Origin: Frankia sp. AiPa1
GTDB lineage: Bacteria > Actinomycetota > Actinomycetes > Frankiales > Frankiaceae
DNA: 64,000 nt
Assembly: GCF_023243075.1 (NCBI RefSeq)
Contig: NZ_JALKFZ020000004.1
Location: forward strand, 149,695 to 213,694
Reading direction: 5' to 3'
Below the pieces are notes generated by a model that ran no database searches, had not been told where the DNA came from, and was given only the letters and a program-made list of their open reading frames with translations. Positions within the stretch are counted from its first letter, which is position 1. Each line of letters opens with the position of its first letter. A program made the translations under genes and the position numbers. Below are positions 45,873 to 54,940 of the stretch, in pieces.

Positions 45873-46913
45873 ATGGCCCGGCGCACGCAGACACTGGTGG
45901 TCACGTCGGTACTGGCGTTGGTGCTGCTCGTCGTGGGCCTCTGGCTGCCGGTGCCCTTCGTCACTCTTGCACCCGGGCCGGTGACGGACACGCTTGGCGC
46001 GGTCGACGGCACCCGGCTGATCACCATCGAGGGGCATCGCACCTATCCGACGTCCGGCCGTCTGGAGCTGACCACGGTCGAGGAGACGCCTCGGCTCAAC
46101 CTGGTCAGCGCACTGCAGGACTGGCTGGACTCCGACCGTGCGGTCGTGCCCGCCGAGCTGATCCGGCCGCGTGGCTCCACCGACCAGGAGGTCCAGCAGC
46201 AGAACACCGAGGACATGCTGGACTCCCAGGACCAGGCGACCGCGGCGGCGCTCGCCCAGCTGGACATCAAGTCGACCGGGACGGCCGTTGCGGTCGACGC
46301 CGTTCCCGATGGCTCGCCGGCAACCGATCGGCTCGAGGCCGGAGATGTGCTCACCCTGGTGAACGGCACCGCCGTGACGAGCCAGCAGCAGCTGCGTGCC
46401 GAGATCGGCAAGATTCGTCCTGGCACGCCGGTGACGATCGGCTACGCCCGGGGCGGCAAGGCCGCGACCACGACCATCACTACCAGGCCGGCGACCGACG
46501 ATCCGAAACGCGCCATGATCGGGGTTACCACCACCGAGCGGCACACCTATCCCGTCACGGTGCGTATCCGGCTCTCGGACGTCGGCGGCCCGAGTGCCGG
46601 CCTGATGTTCGCCATGGGAATCGTGGATCTGCTCACGCCCGGCGAGCTGACCGGCGGGAAGACCATTGCGGGTACCGGGACCATCAGCGCAACGGGTGAG
46701 GTGGGCCCGATCGGCGGAATCCAGCAGAAGATTCTCGGAGCGCGGGCGGCCAAGGCGGCGGTCTTCCTGGTGCCGGCGGACAACTGCGCGGACGCCCGGG
46801 CCGTGGACCGCGGGAACTCACCCCGCCTGGTGAAGGTGGACATGCTCGCCGACGCCCTGAAATCGGTGGACGCCCTGCGGACCAACCCCTCCGCGGACGT
46901 CCCGTCCTGCTGA
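45873..46913 (+). CDS. Membrane-anchored PDZ / Lon-type serine protease
   Basis: The 346-residue protein has one N-terminal membrane helix (LVVTSVLALVLLVVGLWL, 8-25), a PDZ domain at ~135-205 (GSPATDRLEAGDVLTLVNGT) and a Lon-like protease domain with catalytic Ser241 in GGPSAGLMF and Lys286 in GGIQQK. Such proteins (Rv3194c type) lack an ATPase domain and face the outside. The substrate is unknown. It precedes PPA1309 and UPF0182 genes as in mycobacteria, suggesting a shared envelope role. Confidence 0.92.
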   Translation: MARRTQTLVVTSVLALVLLVVGLWLPVPFVTLAPGPVTDTLGAVDGTRLITIEGHRTYPTSGRLELTTVEETPRLNLVSALQDWLDSDRAVVPAELIRPRGSTDQEVQQQNTEDMLDSQDQATAAALAQLDIKSTGTAVAVDAVPDGSPATDRLEAGDVLTLVNGTAVTSQQQLRAEIGKIRPGTPVTIGYARGGKAATTTITTRPATDDPKRAMIGVTTTERHTYPVTVRIRLSDVGGPSAGLMFAMGIVDLLTPGELTGGKTIAGTGTISATGEVGPIGGIQQKILGARAAKAAVFLVPADNCADARAVDRGNSPRLVKVDMLADALKSVDALRTNPSADVPSC

Positions 46914-47027
46914 CAACCCGGCACCCTCCCCCCTGGAATCCTCCCTGCCGCTGCACCTCGCCTCGGCTCTCCCGCGCCCGGTGATGGCACCGGAGCGCGG
47001 GGGAGCCCACATCTGGGAGCGCCTGGC

Positions 47028-47534
47028 CTACTGGAAGGTCGCGAGCAGCCCGTCGATCAGGTTGTCGGCGAGGTCGGGGTCGACGACGAGCTCGTCGTCG
47101 CCACGAACCCGCAGGCAGGAGGCGTGAAGCCCACCGCGGGTGACGCCGACGGCGAGCCGGACGTCCTGGCGTTCGGGATGGTTGGCGGCCCAGTACTCGA
47201 TCTCCTCGTCGGAGTACGGCGCTTCCTCCTCGGCGCTGGGCGGCAGCACGACGAGCTCCGTCACCAGGACGCAGCCGAGCACCTCCGGCGGCCACCCGAT
47301 GCCCGCGAGCACCTCGTCCAGACGGCCCATCGGCAGCGGCTCCTGCTCAACCGGCGTCAGGGACCCGGGCGGGGAGTCGCCGATGTGCGGGGCCAGCGCC
47401 GGTTCGCGGGCCAGCAGATCGCCGGTATCGGCGAGGGCGTAGACCTGGCTGGGCTGGTCCCAGCCCGAGTCGGCGACATGCCGCTCGACCTCCAGTACGA
47501 CGGAGGTCAACTCCGTGATGTTCGGGCTGCTCAC
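47028..47534 (-). CDS. PPA1309-family protein
   Basis: The 168-residue soluble protein begins SSPNITELTSVVLEVERHVA and contains QPSQVYALADTGDLLAREPAL, LAGIGWPPEVLGCVLVTELVVLPP and VRLAVGVTRGGLHASCLRVRG, the PPA1309 signature common in Actinobacteria between the PDZ protease and UPF0182. No catalytic motif is evident. It is divergent from UPF0182 and convergent with the protease gene; both arrangements are conserved in relatives. Function unknown. Confidence 0.88.
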   Translation of the reverse strand: MSSPNITELTSVVLEVERHVADSGWDQPSQVYALADTGDLLAREPALAPHIGDSPPGSLTPVEQEPLPMGRLDEVLAGIGWPPEVLGCVLVTELVVLPPSAEEEAPYSDEEIEYWAANHPERQDVRLAVGVTRGGLHASCLRVRGDDELVVDPDLADNLIDGLLATFQ

Positions 47535-47674
47535 CGACCCATCCTCTCCGATCTCCCCGCCGCCGCTGGCGTAGGTTGCGGTACAGGGTGCTTCACGATC
47601 CGGCTGACAGCGTGGCCGGGCGCCGACCGACGAACGCGGACCGACGACGACCGCCTTGACCGCACGGAGGAACT

Positions 47675-50600
47675 GTGGCCTCGACCAGCCCCCGCCCGGT
47701 GCTGACCCGCGCCAGAGTGATCGTTCCGGTGGTTCTGGTCCTTGCCGTACTGATCGCGTTCGTCACGGTCTTCACGCGGTTCTACACCGACCTGCTGTTC
47801 TACCGCTCGGTGAACTTCAGCAAGGTCTTCACGACCGTGATCTACACCCGGATCCTGTTGTTCGTTCTCTTCGGCGCGGTGATGGCTGTCGTCATCGGGA
47901 CCAACATCGTACTGGGGTACCGGTTGCGGCCCCCGCTGCGTCCACTGTCGACGGAGCAGCAGAACCTCGAGCGGTACCGCTCGGCCATCGAGCCGTACAT
48001 GAAGCTGATCCTGCTCGCGGTCGCGGCCGTCTTCGGGCTGGTCGCCGGACTGTCCGCGTCCGGACGGTGGCGCACCTGGCTGCTGTGGGTGAACGGCCAG
48101 AAGTTCGGGCAGACCGACCCGCAGTTCCACCGGGACATCAGCTACTACGCCTTCACCTACCCGTTCCAGCGATTCCTGTTGGGTTTTCTGCTGACGGCGG
48201 TTCTGCTGTCGCTGCTGGTGACAGTCCTGACGCACTACCTGTTCGGGGGAATCCGCCTGCAGACAGCCCGGGAACGGGTGACGCCCGCCGCCAAGGCGCA
48301 CATCTCGGTGCTGCTCGGGCTGCTGTCCCTGCTCAAGGCGTGGGCCTACTGGCTGGACCGGTTCGGCTCGGTGTTCTCCTCGCGCGGCGTGGCCACCGGC
48401 GCGTCCTACACCGACGTGCACGCGGTGCTGCCGGCGAAGCTCATCCTGATGTTCATCTCGCTGGCCTGCGCGGGGCTGTTCATCTACAACATCTTCCAGC
48501 GTGGCTGGACGCTGCCGCTTCTGGGGGTCGGCATCCTGGTGCTGTCCTCGGCGGTGATCGGCGGCATCTACCCGACCTTCGTCCAGCAGTTCCAGGTGCG
48601 GCCGAACGAGGCCACCCGCGAGCAGCCGTACATCGAGCGCAACATCACCGCGACCCGGAACGCCTACGGCATCAACAGCGTGCGCTCCCAGCCGTACGCC
48701 GCCAGCACCGATGCCACCGCGGCCCAGGTCGCCGCCGACACCGGCACGATCCCGAACACCCGGCTGCTCGATCCGAGCAAGCTGTCGCGGACGTTTCAGC
48801 AGCTGCAGCAGATCCGTGGCTACTACACGTTCCCCAAGACCCTCGATGTCGACCGCTACACCGTCACGGGTGCGAACGGCAAGCAGACGACCCGGGACTA
48901 CGTCGTGTCGGTCCGGGAACTGAACCAGGCCGGACTCGGTACCGAGCAGCGCAACTGGATCAACGACCATCTGACCTACACCCATGGCAAGGGTTTCGTC
49001 GCCGCGCCGTCGAACACCGTCGACGAGGGACGGCCGGCCTTCGAGCAGGGTGAGCGTAACCTGCCGCAGCAGGGCGACTTCGGAGTGAAGCAGGACCGGG
49101 TCTACTTCGGCGAGATGTCGCCGAACTACTCGGTGGTGGGCACCCGGCAGGTCGAGATCGACGGCCCCGGGCCCGGCAACACCCAGGTGACGACGACCTA
49201 CACCGGCGACGGCGGGGTCTCCATCGGCTCGACGTTCCGCCGGGCACTGTTCGCGCTGAAGTTCGGCGAGAAGAACCTCCTGCTCTCCAGCGACATCACC
49301 AGGGACTCGCGCCTCCTCTACGAGCGCAACCCGCGCGACCGGGTCAGCAAGGTGGCCCCCTGGCTGACCCTGGACGGCGATCCGTACCCGGCCGTCGTCA
49401 ACGGGCGGATCACCTGGATCCTCGACGGCTACACCACCTCCGACGGCTACCCCTACTCCGCCCGGCGGACCCTGGGGGATGTCACCGCCGACTCGGTCAC
49501 CGCGCAGAGCGGCAACCGGGCCCAGCAGCCACCGAACCAGGTCAACTACATCCGCAACTCGGTGAAGGCGACCGTGGACGCCTACGACGGCACCGTCACG
49601 CTCTACGCCTGGGACGAGTCCGACCCGGTGCTGCGCACCTGGATGAAGGCGTTCCCCGACACGGTGAAGCCGAAGAAGGACATCTCCCCGTCGCTCATGG
49701 AGCACCTGCGCTACCCCGAGGACCTCTTCAAGGTGCAGCGCGACCTCATCGGCCAGTACCACGTCTCCGACACGCCTGGGCGCACCCCCGCCCAGGTCGC
49801 CCAGGACTTCTACTCCCAGGTGGACTTCTGGCAGGTCTCCGACTCGCCCGACGGCAGCGGCCAGCCGCAGCCGCCGTTCTACGTCTACAGCCAGCTGCCC
49901 GGGCGCTCCAAGCCGTCGTACAACCTCACCTCACCGCTGATCTCGGCCCGCTCGTCGAAACTCGCCGCCTACATGGCCGTCTCCAGCGATCCCGACACCT
50001 ACGGCCGGTTCACGCTGCTCAAACTGCCCTCCGGGGACACGATCAGCGGCCCCGTCCAGGTGCAGAACGCCATCGAGTCCAACGGTGATGTCGCCAACAA
50101 GCTCACCCTGTGGCGGGGCGCCGGTTCGCAGACCATCGAGGGCAACCTGCTGACCCTGCCGGTGGCCAATGGTCTGCTGTACGTCGAGCCGTACTACGTC
50201 CAGGCCCGGGGTAGTACCGGCTATCCCACCCTGCAGGGCGTCGCCGCCGCCTACGGCGAACGCATCGGTTTCGGGACCTCCCTCGGTGAAGCCCTGGAGA
50301 AGGTCTTCGGGTCAGGCGCGGGCGCTGCGGCCGCCGGGGCCGGAACCGGCGCCACCTCGGTCACGGGAGGGGGGCAGAGCGGGGGCGGCGGCACGGCAGG
50401 AAGCGGGACGACCCTGCAGGACGCCATCAACGACGCCGACAGTGCCTATCAGTCCGGCCAGAGCGCCCTGCGGGAGAACCCGCCGGACTTCACCGCCTAC
50501 GGCCAGTCCCAGACCAAACTCGCCGCCGCCCTCAGCCGCCTGCGCGCCCTCATCAGCCCGCCGGCCACCTCGGCGCCCGCCGGCCGCTCGCCGGGCGCCT

Positions 50601-50740
50601 CCGCCACTCCCACCGCCGTGGCCGTTCCCGCCGCCCCGGCCGCCACGCCAAGGACTCCATCCGCCGCGCCAAGGACTCCATCCGCAGCCGGTGCCAGTGC
50701 GGCCCCCACCGCGTCCGCCAGCCCCAGAGCCGGTGGATAG
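47675..50740 (+). CDS. UPF0182 family large membrane protein
   Basis: The 1021-residue protein has about seven membrane helices in the first ~310 residues (VIVPVVLVLAVLIAFVTVF near the start), then a long extracytoplasmic domain (VYFGEMSPNYSVVGTRQVE, PWLTLDGDPYPAVVNGRITW, LRYPEDLFKVQRDL). This is the UPF0182 (Rv3193c-like) family, widespread in Actinobacteria and of unknown function. GGAGG lies 4 nt before GTG 47675. The last ~150 residues are Ala/Pro/Ser/Gly-rich, including a duplicated TPSAAPRTPSA. Divergent from PPA1309. Confidence 0.95.
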   Translation: MASTSPRPVLTRARVIVPVVLVLAVLIAFVTVFTRFYTDLLFYRSVNFSKVFTTVIYTRILLFVLFGAVMAVVIGTNIVLGYRLRPPLRPLSTEQQNLERYRSAIEPYMKLILLAVAAVFGLVAGLSASGRWRTWLLWVNGQKFGQTDPQFHRDISYYAFTYPFQRFLLGFLLTAVLLSLLVTVLTHYLFGGIRLQTARERVTPAAKAHISVLLGLLSLLKAWAYWLDRFGSVFSSRGVATGASYTDVHAVLPAKLILMFISLACAGLFIYNIFQRGWTLPLLGVGILVLSSAVIGGIYPTFVQQFQVRPNEATREQPYIERNITATRNAYGINSVRSQPYAASTDATAAQVAADTGTIPNTRLLDPSKLSRTFQQLQQIRGYYTFPKTLDVDRYTVTGANGKQTTRDYVVSVRELNQAGLGTEQRNWINDHLTYTHGKGFVAAPSNTVDEGRPAFEQGERNLPQQGDFGVKQDRVYFGEMSPNYSVVGTRQVEIDGPGPGNTQVTTTYTGDGGVSIGSTFRRALFALKFGEKNLLLSSDITRDSRLLYERNPRDRVSKVAPWLTLDGDPYPAVVNGRITWILDGYTTSDGYPYSARRTLGDVTADSVTAQSGNRAQQPPNQVNYIRNSVKATVDAYDGTVTLYAWDESDPVLRTWMKAFPDTVKPKKDISPSLMEHLRYPEDLFKVQRDLIGQYHVSDTPGRTPAQVAQDFYSQVDFWQVSDSPDGSGQPQPPFYVYSQLPGRSKPSYNLTSPLISARSSKLAAYMAVSSDPDTYGRFTLLKLPSGDTISGPVQVQNAIESNGDVANKLTLWRGAGSQTIEGNLLTLPVANGLLYVEPYYVQARGSTGYPTLQGVAAAYGERIGFGTSLGEALEKVFGSGAGAAAAGAGTGATSVTGGGQSGGGGTAGSGTTLQDAINDADSAYQSGQSALRENPPDFTAYGQSQTKLAAALSRLRALISPPATSAPAGRSPGASATPTAVAVPAAPAATPRTPSAAPRTPSAAGASAAPTASASPRAGG

Positions 50741-50858
50741 CCCCGCTGGGTCCGGCCCCGTGGTGCCCGGCGGGGCGGGGCGCGAGCGGGCTTGGGTGGG
50801 TGAGTCCGCGAGCGGGGGAGATCATTGCGAAAAAATCCGAACTGGGGCCGCCATCGAT

Positions 50859-50889
50859 TTGACACCTACCGGTGCCGACCCTGTATGGT
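50859..50889 (+). promoter_or_regulatory. Promoter of the initiator tRNA gene
   Basis: A perfect TTGACA (50859-50864) is followed by TGTATG after 17 nt or TATGGT after 19 nt, ending 13 nt before the tRNA. This is the strongest -35 match noticed in the window, fitting a highly expressed RNA gene. Confidence 0.65.
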
Positions 50890-50902
50890 GAACTCACACC
50901 GA

Positions 50903-50976
50903 CGCGGGGTGGAGCAGCTCGGTAGCTCGCTGGGCTCATAACCCAGAGGTCGCAGGTTCAAATCCTGCCCCCGCTA
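50903..50976 (+). tRNA. Initiator tRNA-fMet (anticodon CAU)
   Basis: The sequence folds as a complete cloverleaf: acceptor arms CGCGGGG/CCCCGCT, anticodon arm CTGGG-CTCATAA-CCCAG and T-arm GCAGG-TTCAAAT-CCTGC. Two initiator hallmarks are present: the first acceptor pair is a C-U mismatch, and three consecutive G-C pairs stack under the anticodon loop. CCA is not encoded. It stands alone with its own promoter and terminator. Confidence 0.97.
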
Positions 50977-50983
50977 CAAGAAA

Positions 50984-51016
50984 GAAGAAGGCCCGGATTT
51001 CTTCCGGGCCTTCTTC
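50984..51016 (+). terminator. Terminator of the tRNA-fMet gene
   Basis: A 13-bp stem, arms GAAGAAGGCCCGG and CCGGGCCTTCTTC, with a 7-nt loop begins 8 nt after the tRNA and is followed by CATTTCT. Confidence 0.85.
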
Positions 51017-51170
51017 CATTTCTGGGGGCGATTGTGCCCGCCCATGGGGCGGTTGCCTGGCATCCGTTCCCGGTGCCCCGTCGAAGCGGCCGGCTGACTC
51101 GGCCGGTCGTAGTGACCGGCTGATGGATCAAGCAGGCCGCCAAGCGGTGTGGTCGGGCGTGAAGGTACTT

Positions 51171-51437
51171 TCAGCGGCCGTGCGGGCGGGGGGTGCGCCA
51201 CGGGGAGGCCGGCTGGGCGGCTTCGGCGGCGCGGACGAGGATCTGGGCGAGGCGGCGGGCCTCGTCGGGATCGAGGTAGGCGGCGGCGAGCGTGTCCAGC
51301 ATCGGGGCGTCCACCCGAAGCAGAATCACCGCTGTACGGCCCGAGCCGGCCTGCGGCTCGGGCCGTACGGTGATCTCGGCCTGGCCGATGCGCGTTGTCA
51401 GAATGCCGTCCTGCGGGTCATGCTGGACCAGCGCCAT
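51171..51437 (-). CDS. Small hypothetical protein
   Basis: The 88-residue protein contains GILTTRIGQAEITVRPEP and YLDPDEARRLAQILVRAAEA, an amphipathic helix near the C-terminus. No family is recognised. A -10-like CATAAT (minus strand, 51452-51447) lies 9 nt before the ATG at 51437, suggesting a nearly leaderless mRNA. It follows the Lrp-type gene on the same strand after ~130 bp. Codon use is typical of the region. Probably real, function unknown. Confidence 0.6.
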   Translation of the reverse strand: MALVQHDPQDGILTTRIGQAEITVRPEPQAGSGRTAVILLRVDAPMLDTLAAAYLDPDEARRLAQILVRAAEAAQPASPWRTPRPHGR

Positions 51438-51570
51438 GCTTACCCCATTATGTCTGGGTCGGATTCAGTGGATTTTCACTACGTCTGTTTGACTCTTATT
51501 GATGCTCTGTCGTTGCCCGGCTGCGATGTCTTCCGCGTGACTGTGCCGACGTCCCCGCAAGGCGGGAGTC

Positions 51571-52113
51571 TCACTCACCGTCGGGATGGTGTTCTCGGTC
51601 GCCGTTCGGGTGCTGGCGGGGCGGGGGCAGTGTCCCCCCGGCGTGGGTATGTTTCACCTGGCGCAGGTAGACGAACGTCTCCGCGGTGATGACCTGTGCC
51701 ATCGTGCGGATGCTGCTGTTGATCACTTCGAGGAGGTGCTCGTCGTCCTGGGCGACGAGCTCGACCAGAAGGTCGAACGCGCCGGCGGTGAGCACCACGT
51801 AGCCGACCTCGGGGAGCTCGGCGATCTGCGCCGCGACGACTCGTGCGTCGCCGCTGACCCGGACGCCGACCATCGCCTCGCGGTGGAACCCCATCCGCAG
51901 CGGGTCGGTGACCGCCGCGATCCGCATGACTCCCGCGTCCAGCAGGCGCTGGACCCGCTGGCGCACCGCTGCCTCGGACAGGCCGACGGCCGCCGCCATG
52001 GCGGCGTAGGAACGTCGGCCATCCGCCTGGAGTTGTTCGATGATGGCCCGGTTGACGTCGTCCACCAGCCCGTCCGGGCTGGACCGCCCGCCAGGGGCCC
52101 GTCGCGCCCGCAC
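51571..52113 (-). CDS. Lrp/AsnC-family regulator
   Basis: The ~180-residue protein has the N-terminal HTH (VNRAIIEQLQADGRRSYAAM, GLSEAAVRQRVQRLLDAGVM) and the C-terminal RAM ligand domain (VGVRVSGDARVVAAQIAELP, VLTAGAFDLLVELVAQDDEH). Lrp-like proteins sense amino acids and control their metabolism. GAGGAGG touches an ATG at 52119 but stands 6 nt before GTG at 52113, so the GTG is preferred. It is divergent from a class III aminotransferase gene, its likely target. Confidence 0.9.
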   Translation of the reverse strand: MRARRAPGGRSSPDGLVDDVNRAIIEQLQADGRRSYAAMAAAVGLSEAAVRQRVQRLLDAGVMRIAAVTDPLRMGFHREAMVGVRVSGDARVVAAQIAELPEVGYVVLTAGAFDLLVELVAQDDEHLLEVINSSIRTMAQVITAETFVYLRQVKHTHAGGTLPPPRQHPNGDREHHPDGE

Positions 52114-52171
52114 CAGCATCCTCCTCGGTTCCCGAAACTTCCGTCATCGTATGGCTACGGATGACCTGGTG

Positions 52172-52197
52172 GGGATGCAATCCCAAAATCCGGTTTT
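52172..52197. promoter_or_regulatory. Adjacent dyads, candidate Lrp operator
   Basis: GGGAT-GCA-ATCCC (52172-52184) is a perfect inverted repeat followed at once by AAAATCCGGTTTT (52185-52197), a second near-palindrome. They lie between the divergent Lrp and aminotransferase genes, where such a regulator would act. Confidence 0.4.
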
Positions 52198-52298
52198 CCC
52201 AACGGATTCCTTCGCTGTTTGGGGATGTGGTCTACGCTTTCAGTGGTCAGGCTGGCTCTCGGAGCGGCGGGCCCGCTTCGCGAGGGGGTGCGTGGACG

Positions 52299-53762
52299 AT
52301 GGCGGAGACAATCGTGACCAGGTCGGGCACCGGGCGAACGGCTCACGGCGGCGGTCCAGCGCGTGGCGGTGGCGCGGCGCGTGGGCTTGGCTGGGAGGCG
52401 CTACGGGCGCGCGCGACCGAGCTCACCGAGCTCGAGGAAGCTCGGCTGCGGGCTGGGACACCTGGGTCGCGGGCGATGCATGAGCGGGCGGTGCGCTCGA
52501 TGACGTCGGGGGTGCCGTCGTCCTACCAGGTACGCGACCCGTGGCCGATCTATCTCACGCACGGTGCGGGCTCGCGGGTGTGGGACGTGGACGGATCCGA
52601 GTACGTCGACTTTCACAACGGCTACGGTTCGATGGTCCAGGGACACGCCCATCCGGCGATCGTGCGGGCGGTTCGGGACCGCGTCGCGCTCGGCAGCCAT
52701 TTCGCGATGCCCACCGAGGACTCGATCGTGGTGAGCGAGGAGCTTGCCCGGCGGTTCGGCCTCCCGCAGTGGCGCTTCGTCAACTCGGGCTCCGAGGCGA
52801 CGATGGACGCCATCCGGATCGCCCGTGGGGTCACCGGGCGCGACACCATCGTCAAGATCTTCGGCTCCTACCACGGCCATCACGACTACGTGATGGTCTC
52901 GATCGGCACGCCGTACGACGACATCGGCCCGGCTGAGCACATGAACTCCCTCGGCTACGGCGCGGGTATTCCGCAGGCGGTCGTCGATCTCACGGTGCCG
53001 GTGCCGTTCAACGACGCGCTCGCCATGGAGCGCCGCATCGACGAGCTGGACGCGCAGGGTCACCTTCCCGCCTGTGTGATCATGGAGGCGGCGATGATGA
53101 ACCTCGGGGTCGTGCTGCCCGAACCCGGATACCTCCAGGCGGTCCGCGAGATCACCGCGCGGCATGGGATCATCCTGATCTTCGACGAGGTGAAGACGGG
53201 CCTGTGCGTCGCCCCCGGGGGTGCCACCCAGCGGTTCGGCGTCCGTCCGGACATGGTGACCCTGGCCAAGGCGCTCGGCGGCGGACTGCCGTCCGGCGCG
53301 GTCGGCGCCACCGTCGAGATCATGGAGGTGGTGGCGTCGGACCGGGTGAAGCAGGTCGGCACGTTCAACGGCAACCCGCTGACCATGGCCGCGGCGCGGG
53401 CAAGTCTGTTCGAGGTGCTCACCCCGGACGCCTACGACCGGCTCGACCGGCTCAACGACCGGCTGATCGGCGGCTGCGACGAGATTCTCGCCCGGCACGG
53501 CATCGCCGGCTACACCGTCGGCATCAGCTCCAAGGGCTGTGTGAACTTCACCGACGCGCCTATCCGCGACTACACGTCCTTCATGGCCCACCAGGTCGCG
53601 GCGCTGCCTGAGCTCGCCTGGCTGTACAACGCCAACCGTGGCGTCCTCATGGCACCGGGCCGCGAGGAGGAATGGACGTTGTCGGTGCAGCACACCGACG
53701 CCGACATCGACCGCTACCTGGACAGCCTCGACCAGCTCGCCCACGACCTCGCCGCTGCCTGA
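52299..53762 (+). CDS. Class III PLP-dependent aminotransferase (glutamate-1-semialdehyde-like)
   Basis: The 487-residue protein shows YVDFHNGYGSMVQGHAHPAI, FVNSGSEATMDAIRIARG, IFGSYHGHHDY, the PLP aspartate in LIFDEVKTGLC and the Schiff-base lysine in VTLAKALGGGLPSG. It resembles glutamate-1-semialdehyde aminomutase and related aspartate/beta-amino acid aminotransferases; substrate unassigned. The first ~40 residues are Gly/Ala/Arg-rich. ATG 52299 is taken because upstream sequence belongs to the promoter region. Divergence from an Lrp regulator suggests amino-acid-responsive control. Confidence 0.9.
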   Translation: MAETIVTRSGTGRTAHGGGPARGGGAARGLGWEALRARATELTELEEARLRAGTPGSRAMHERAVRSMTSGVPSSYQVRDPWPIYLTHGAGSRVWDVDGSEYVDFHNGYGSMVQGHAHPAIVRAVRDRVALGSHFAMPTEDSIVVSEELARRFGLPQWRFVNSGSEATMDAIRIARGVTGRDTIVKIFGSYHGHHDYVMVSIGTPYDDIGPAEHMNSLGYGAGIPQAVVDLTVPVPFNDALAMERRIDELDAQGHLPACVIMEAAMMNLGVVLPEPGYLQAVREITARHGIILIFDEVKTGLCVAPGGATQRFGVRPDMVTLAKALGGGLPSGAVGATVEIMEVVASDRVKQVGTFNGNPLTMAAARASLFEVLTPDAYDRLDRLNDRLIGGCDEILARHGIAGYTVGISSKGCVNFTDAPIRDYTSFMAHQVAALPELAWLYNANRGVLMAPGREEEWTLSVQHTDADIDRYLDSLDQLAHDLAAA

Positions 53763-54272
53763 TGGATGGGACCCTCGCGCTCGTCCGGATCCCGGCGATC
53801 GGGATGATCGAGGGGCGAGTGCTCGAAGGCCGGGAGTTTCGACGGTCGGGATACCCGGCGATCAGATGCTCGACGGCCGACGCACCCGGGTGCGGGGACG
53901 TTCGGAGGTCATGATGCCACGTGACGAATGAGTGATACATCTCGACATCCGACTGGTCCGACCGGGGCGAAGGGGCACAGGCTCGTACCTGGTGCATGGC
54001 CGTCCGTTCCCCCGCGGGTGTCTGTTCCCGCATGGACACCGGTTCGTACGTCGGTGACGGTTGGGGTGCGGTTGCCGGTTCGGGCACGGTTCCAGGTTCG
54101 GCGCGGGGGCCTGTTCGGGCCGGCTGGACTTCCTGTGATGAGCGGTCTTCGGAGCTGGTCTGCATTAACCGGTCGCCACCCGCTATCGTGGAGTTCAACG
54201 GGCAGGCCGCCGTCAATATGGCCTATCCTTGGTGACGCAACACCAAAGTCGTCAAATCGCGGAGGTCGGCTC
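53763..54272. other. Intergenic region without a supported gene
   Basis: The 510 bp between the aminotransferase and the small HTH gene contain open frames on both strands, but none has a convincing start signal, codon pattern or family resemblance. TATCCT near 54228 could be a -10 for the downstream gene. Confidence 0.5.
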
Positions 54273-54470
54273 TTGGCACGCCGTGCACGACTCAGCTGGC
54301 CGCAGGAACGGCGCCAGGCGAGTGAAGTGGTTGTTCGCCGGGTCGACCCCGGGCGGGGGTGGACCCTCGAACAGGCCCGTGACCTGGTGAGGCAGGGCTA
54401 CTCGGTTGAGCGAGTGGCAGAACGTACCGGGTTTCCAGAGCAGATGCTGAAAGTCGCTGAGGAGGACTGA
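54273..54470 (+). CDS. Small helix-turn-helix protein with TTG start
   Basis: The 65-residue protein ARRARLSWPQERRQASEVVV at its start and DLVRQGYSVERVAERTGFPE near 40-59 contains a clear helix-turn-helix (S-V-E-R-V-A-E-R-T-G-F). A strong GGAGGT lies 6 nt before a TTG codon at 54273, which fixes the start; the frame itself runs back to 53928. The N-terminal half is basic, consistent with DNA binding. Family not identified. Confidence 0.6.
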   Translation: MARRARLSWPQERRQASEVVVRRVDPGRGWTLEQARDLVRQGYSVERVAERTGFPEQMLKVAEED

Positions 54471-54600
54471 GCGGAGTCATCCGCCATCATCGTGTCAGGG
54501 TCGTGTCAGGAAAGTGTCTCCAGCGGGTCCAGGCCTCATCGGCAGTGGGTTGCGCGTTAATCGCACTCGGCGGCCAATCGGCTGGTTCGTCCCACGGAGG

Positions 54601-54776
54601 CTATCCTGGCCGCAGGGCCTATCCTGGCCGGGGAAGCCAACCCAGCCTTGGAAGCGACCCAAGCCTTCGAAGACTCCAGCCTTCGAAGACATCCAGGCCT
54701 ACGAAGACATCCAGGCCTACGAAGACATGTAGGCCGTCGAAGACGTGCAGGCCTTCGAAGACGTGCAGGCGCGTGC
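54601..54776. repeat. 18-bp period minisatellite
   Basis: Units with the core AGGCCTACGAAGACATCC run from about 54644 to 54776, seven imperfect copies (mostly 18 bp, one 16 and one 17). Just upstream, CTATCCTGGCCG is repeated exactly 18 bp apart (54601 and 54619), sharing the period. No credible gene covers the array; 54471-54940 is otherwise empty. Confidence 0.8.
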
Positions 54777-54940
54777 CCTTCGTGCGCAGCTATACCCGGT
54801 GAAGCTAACACAACCGCCAAGTTTATGACAGATCGTCGGAGTCGGTCACGCTGCGCGTCATGCTTTGAGTGACCTTGCTGACCGCACTCGCCCGACCGGC
54901 TTCCCGCACAATTCGGGTGCCCGCCTCTCACCGACGACCA

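Noticed and set aside
47531..49762. 743-codon open frame on the minus strand
   Set aside because: It lies antisense to UPF0182, is rich in Arg/Gly/His/Asp and has no family pattern; a GC-bias shadow.
54495..54802. Repeat-encoded peptides in several frames across the 18-bp satellite
   Set aside because: All frames are open only because the unit is a multiple of three; starts lack ribosome binding sites.
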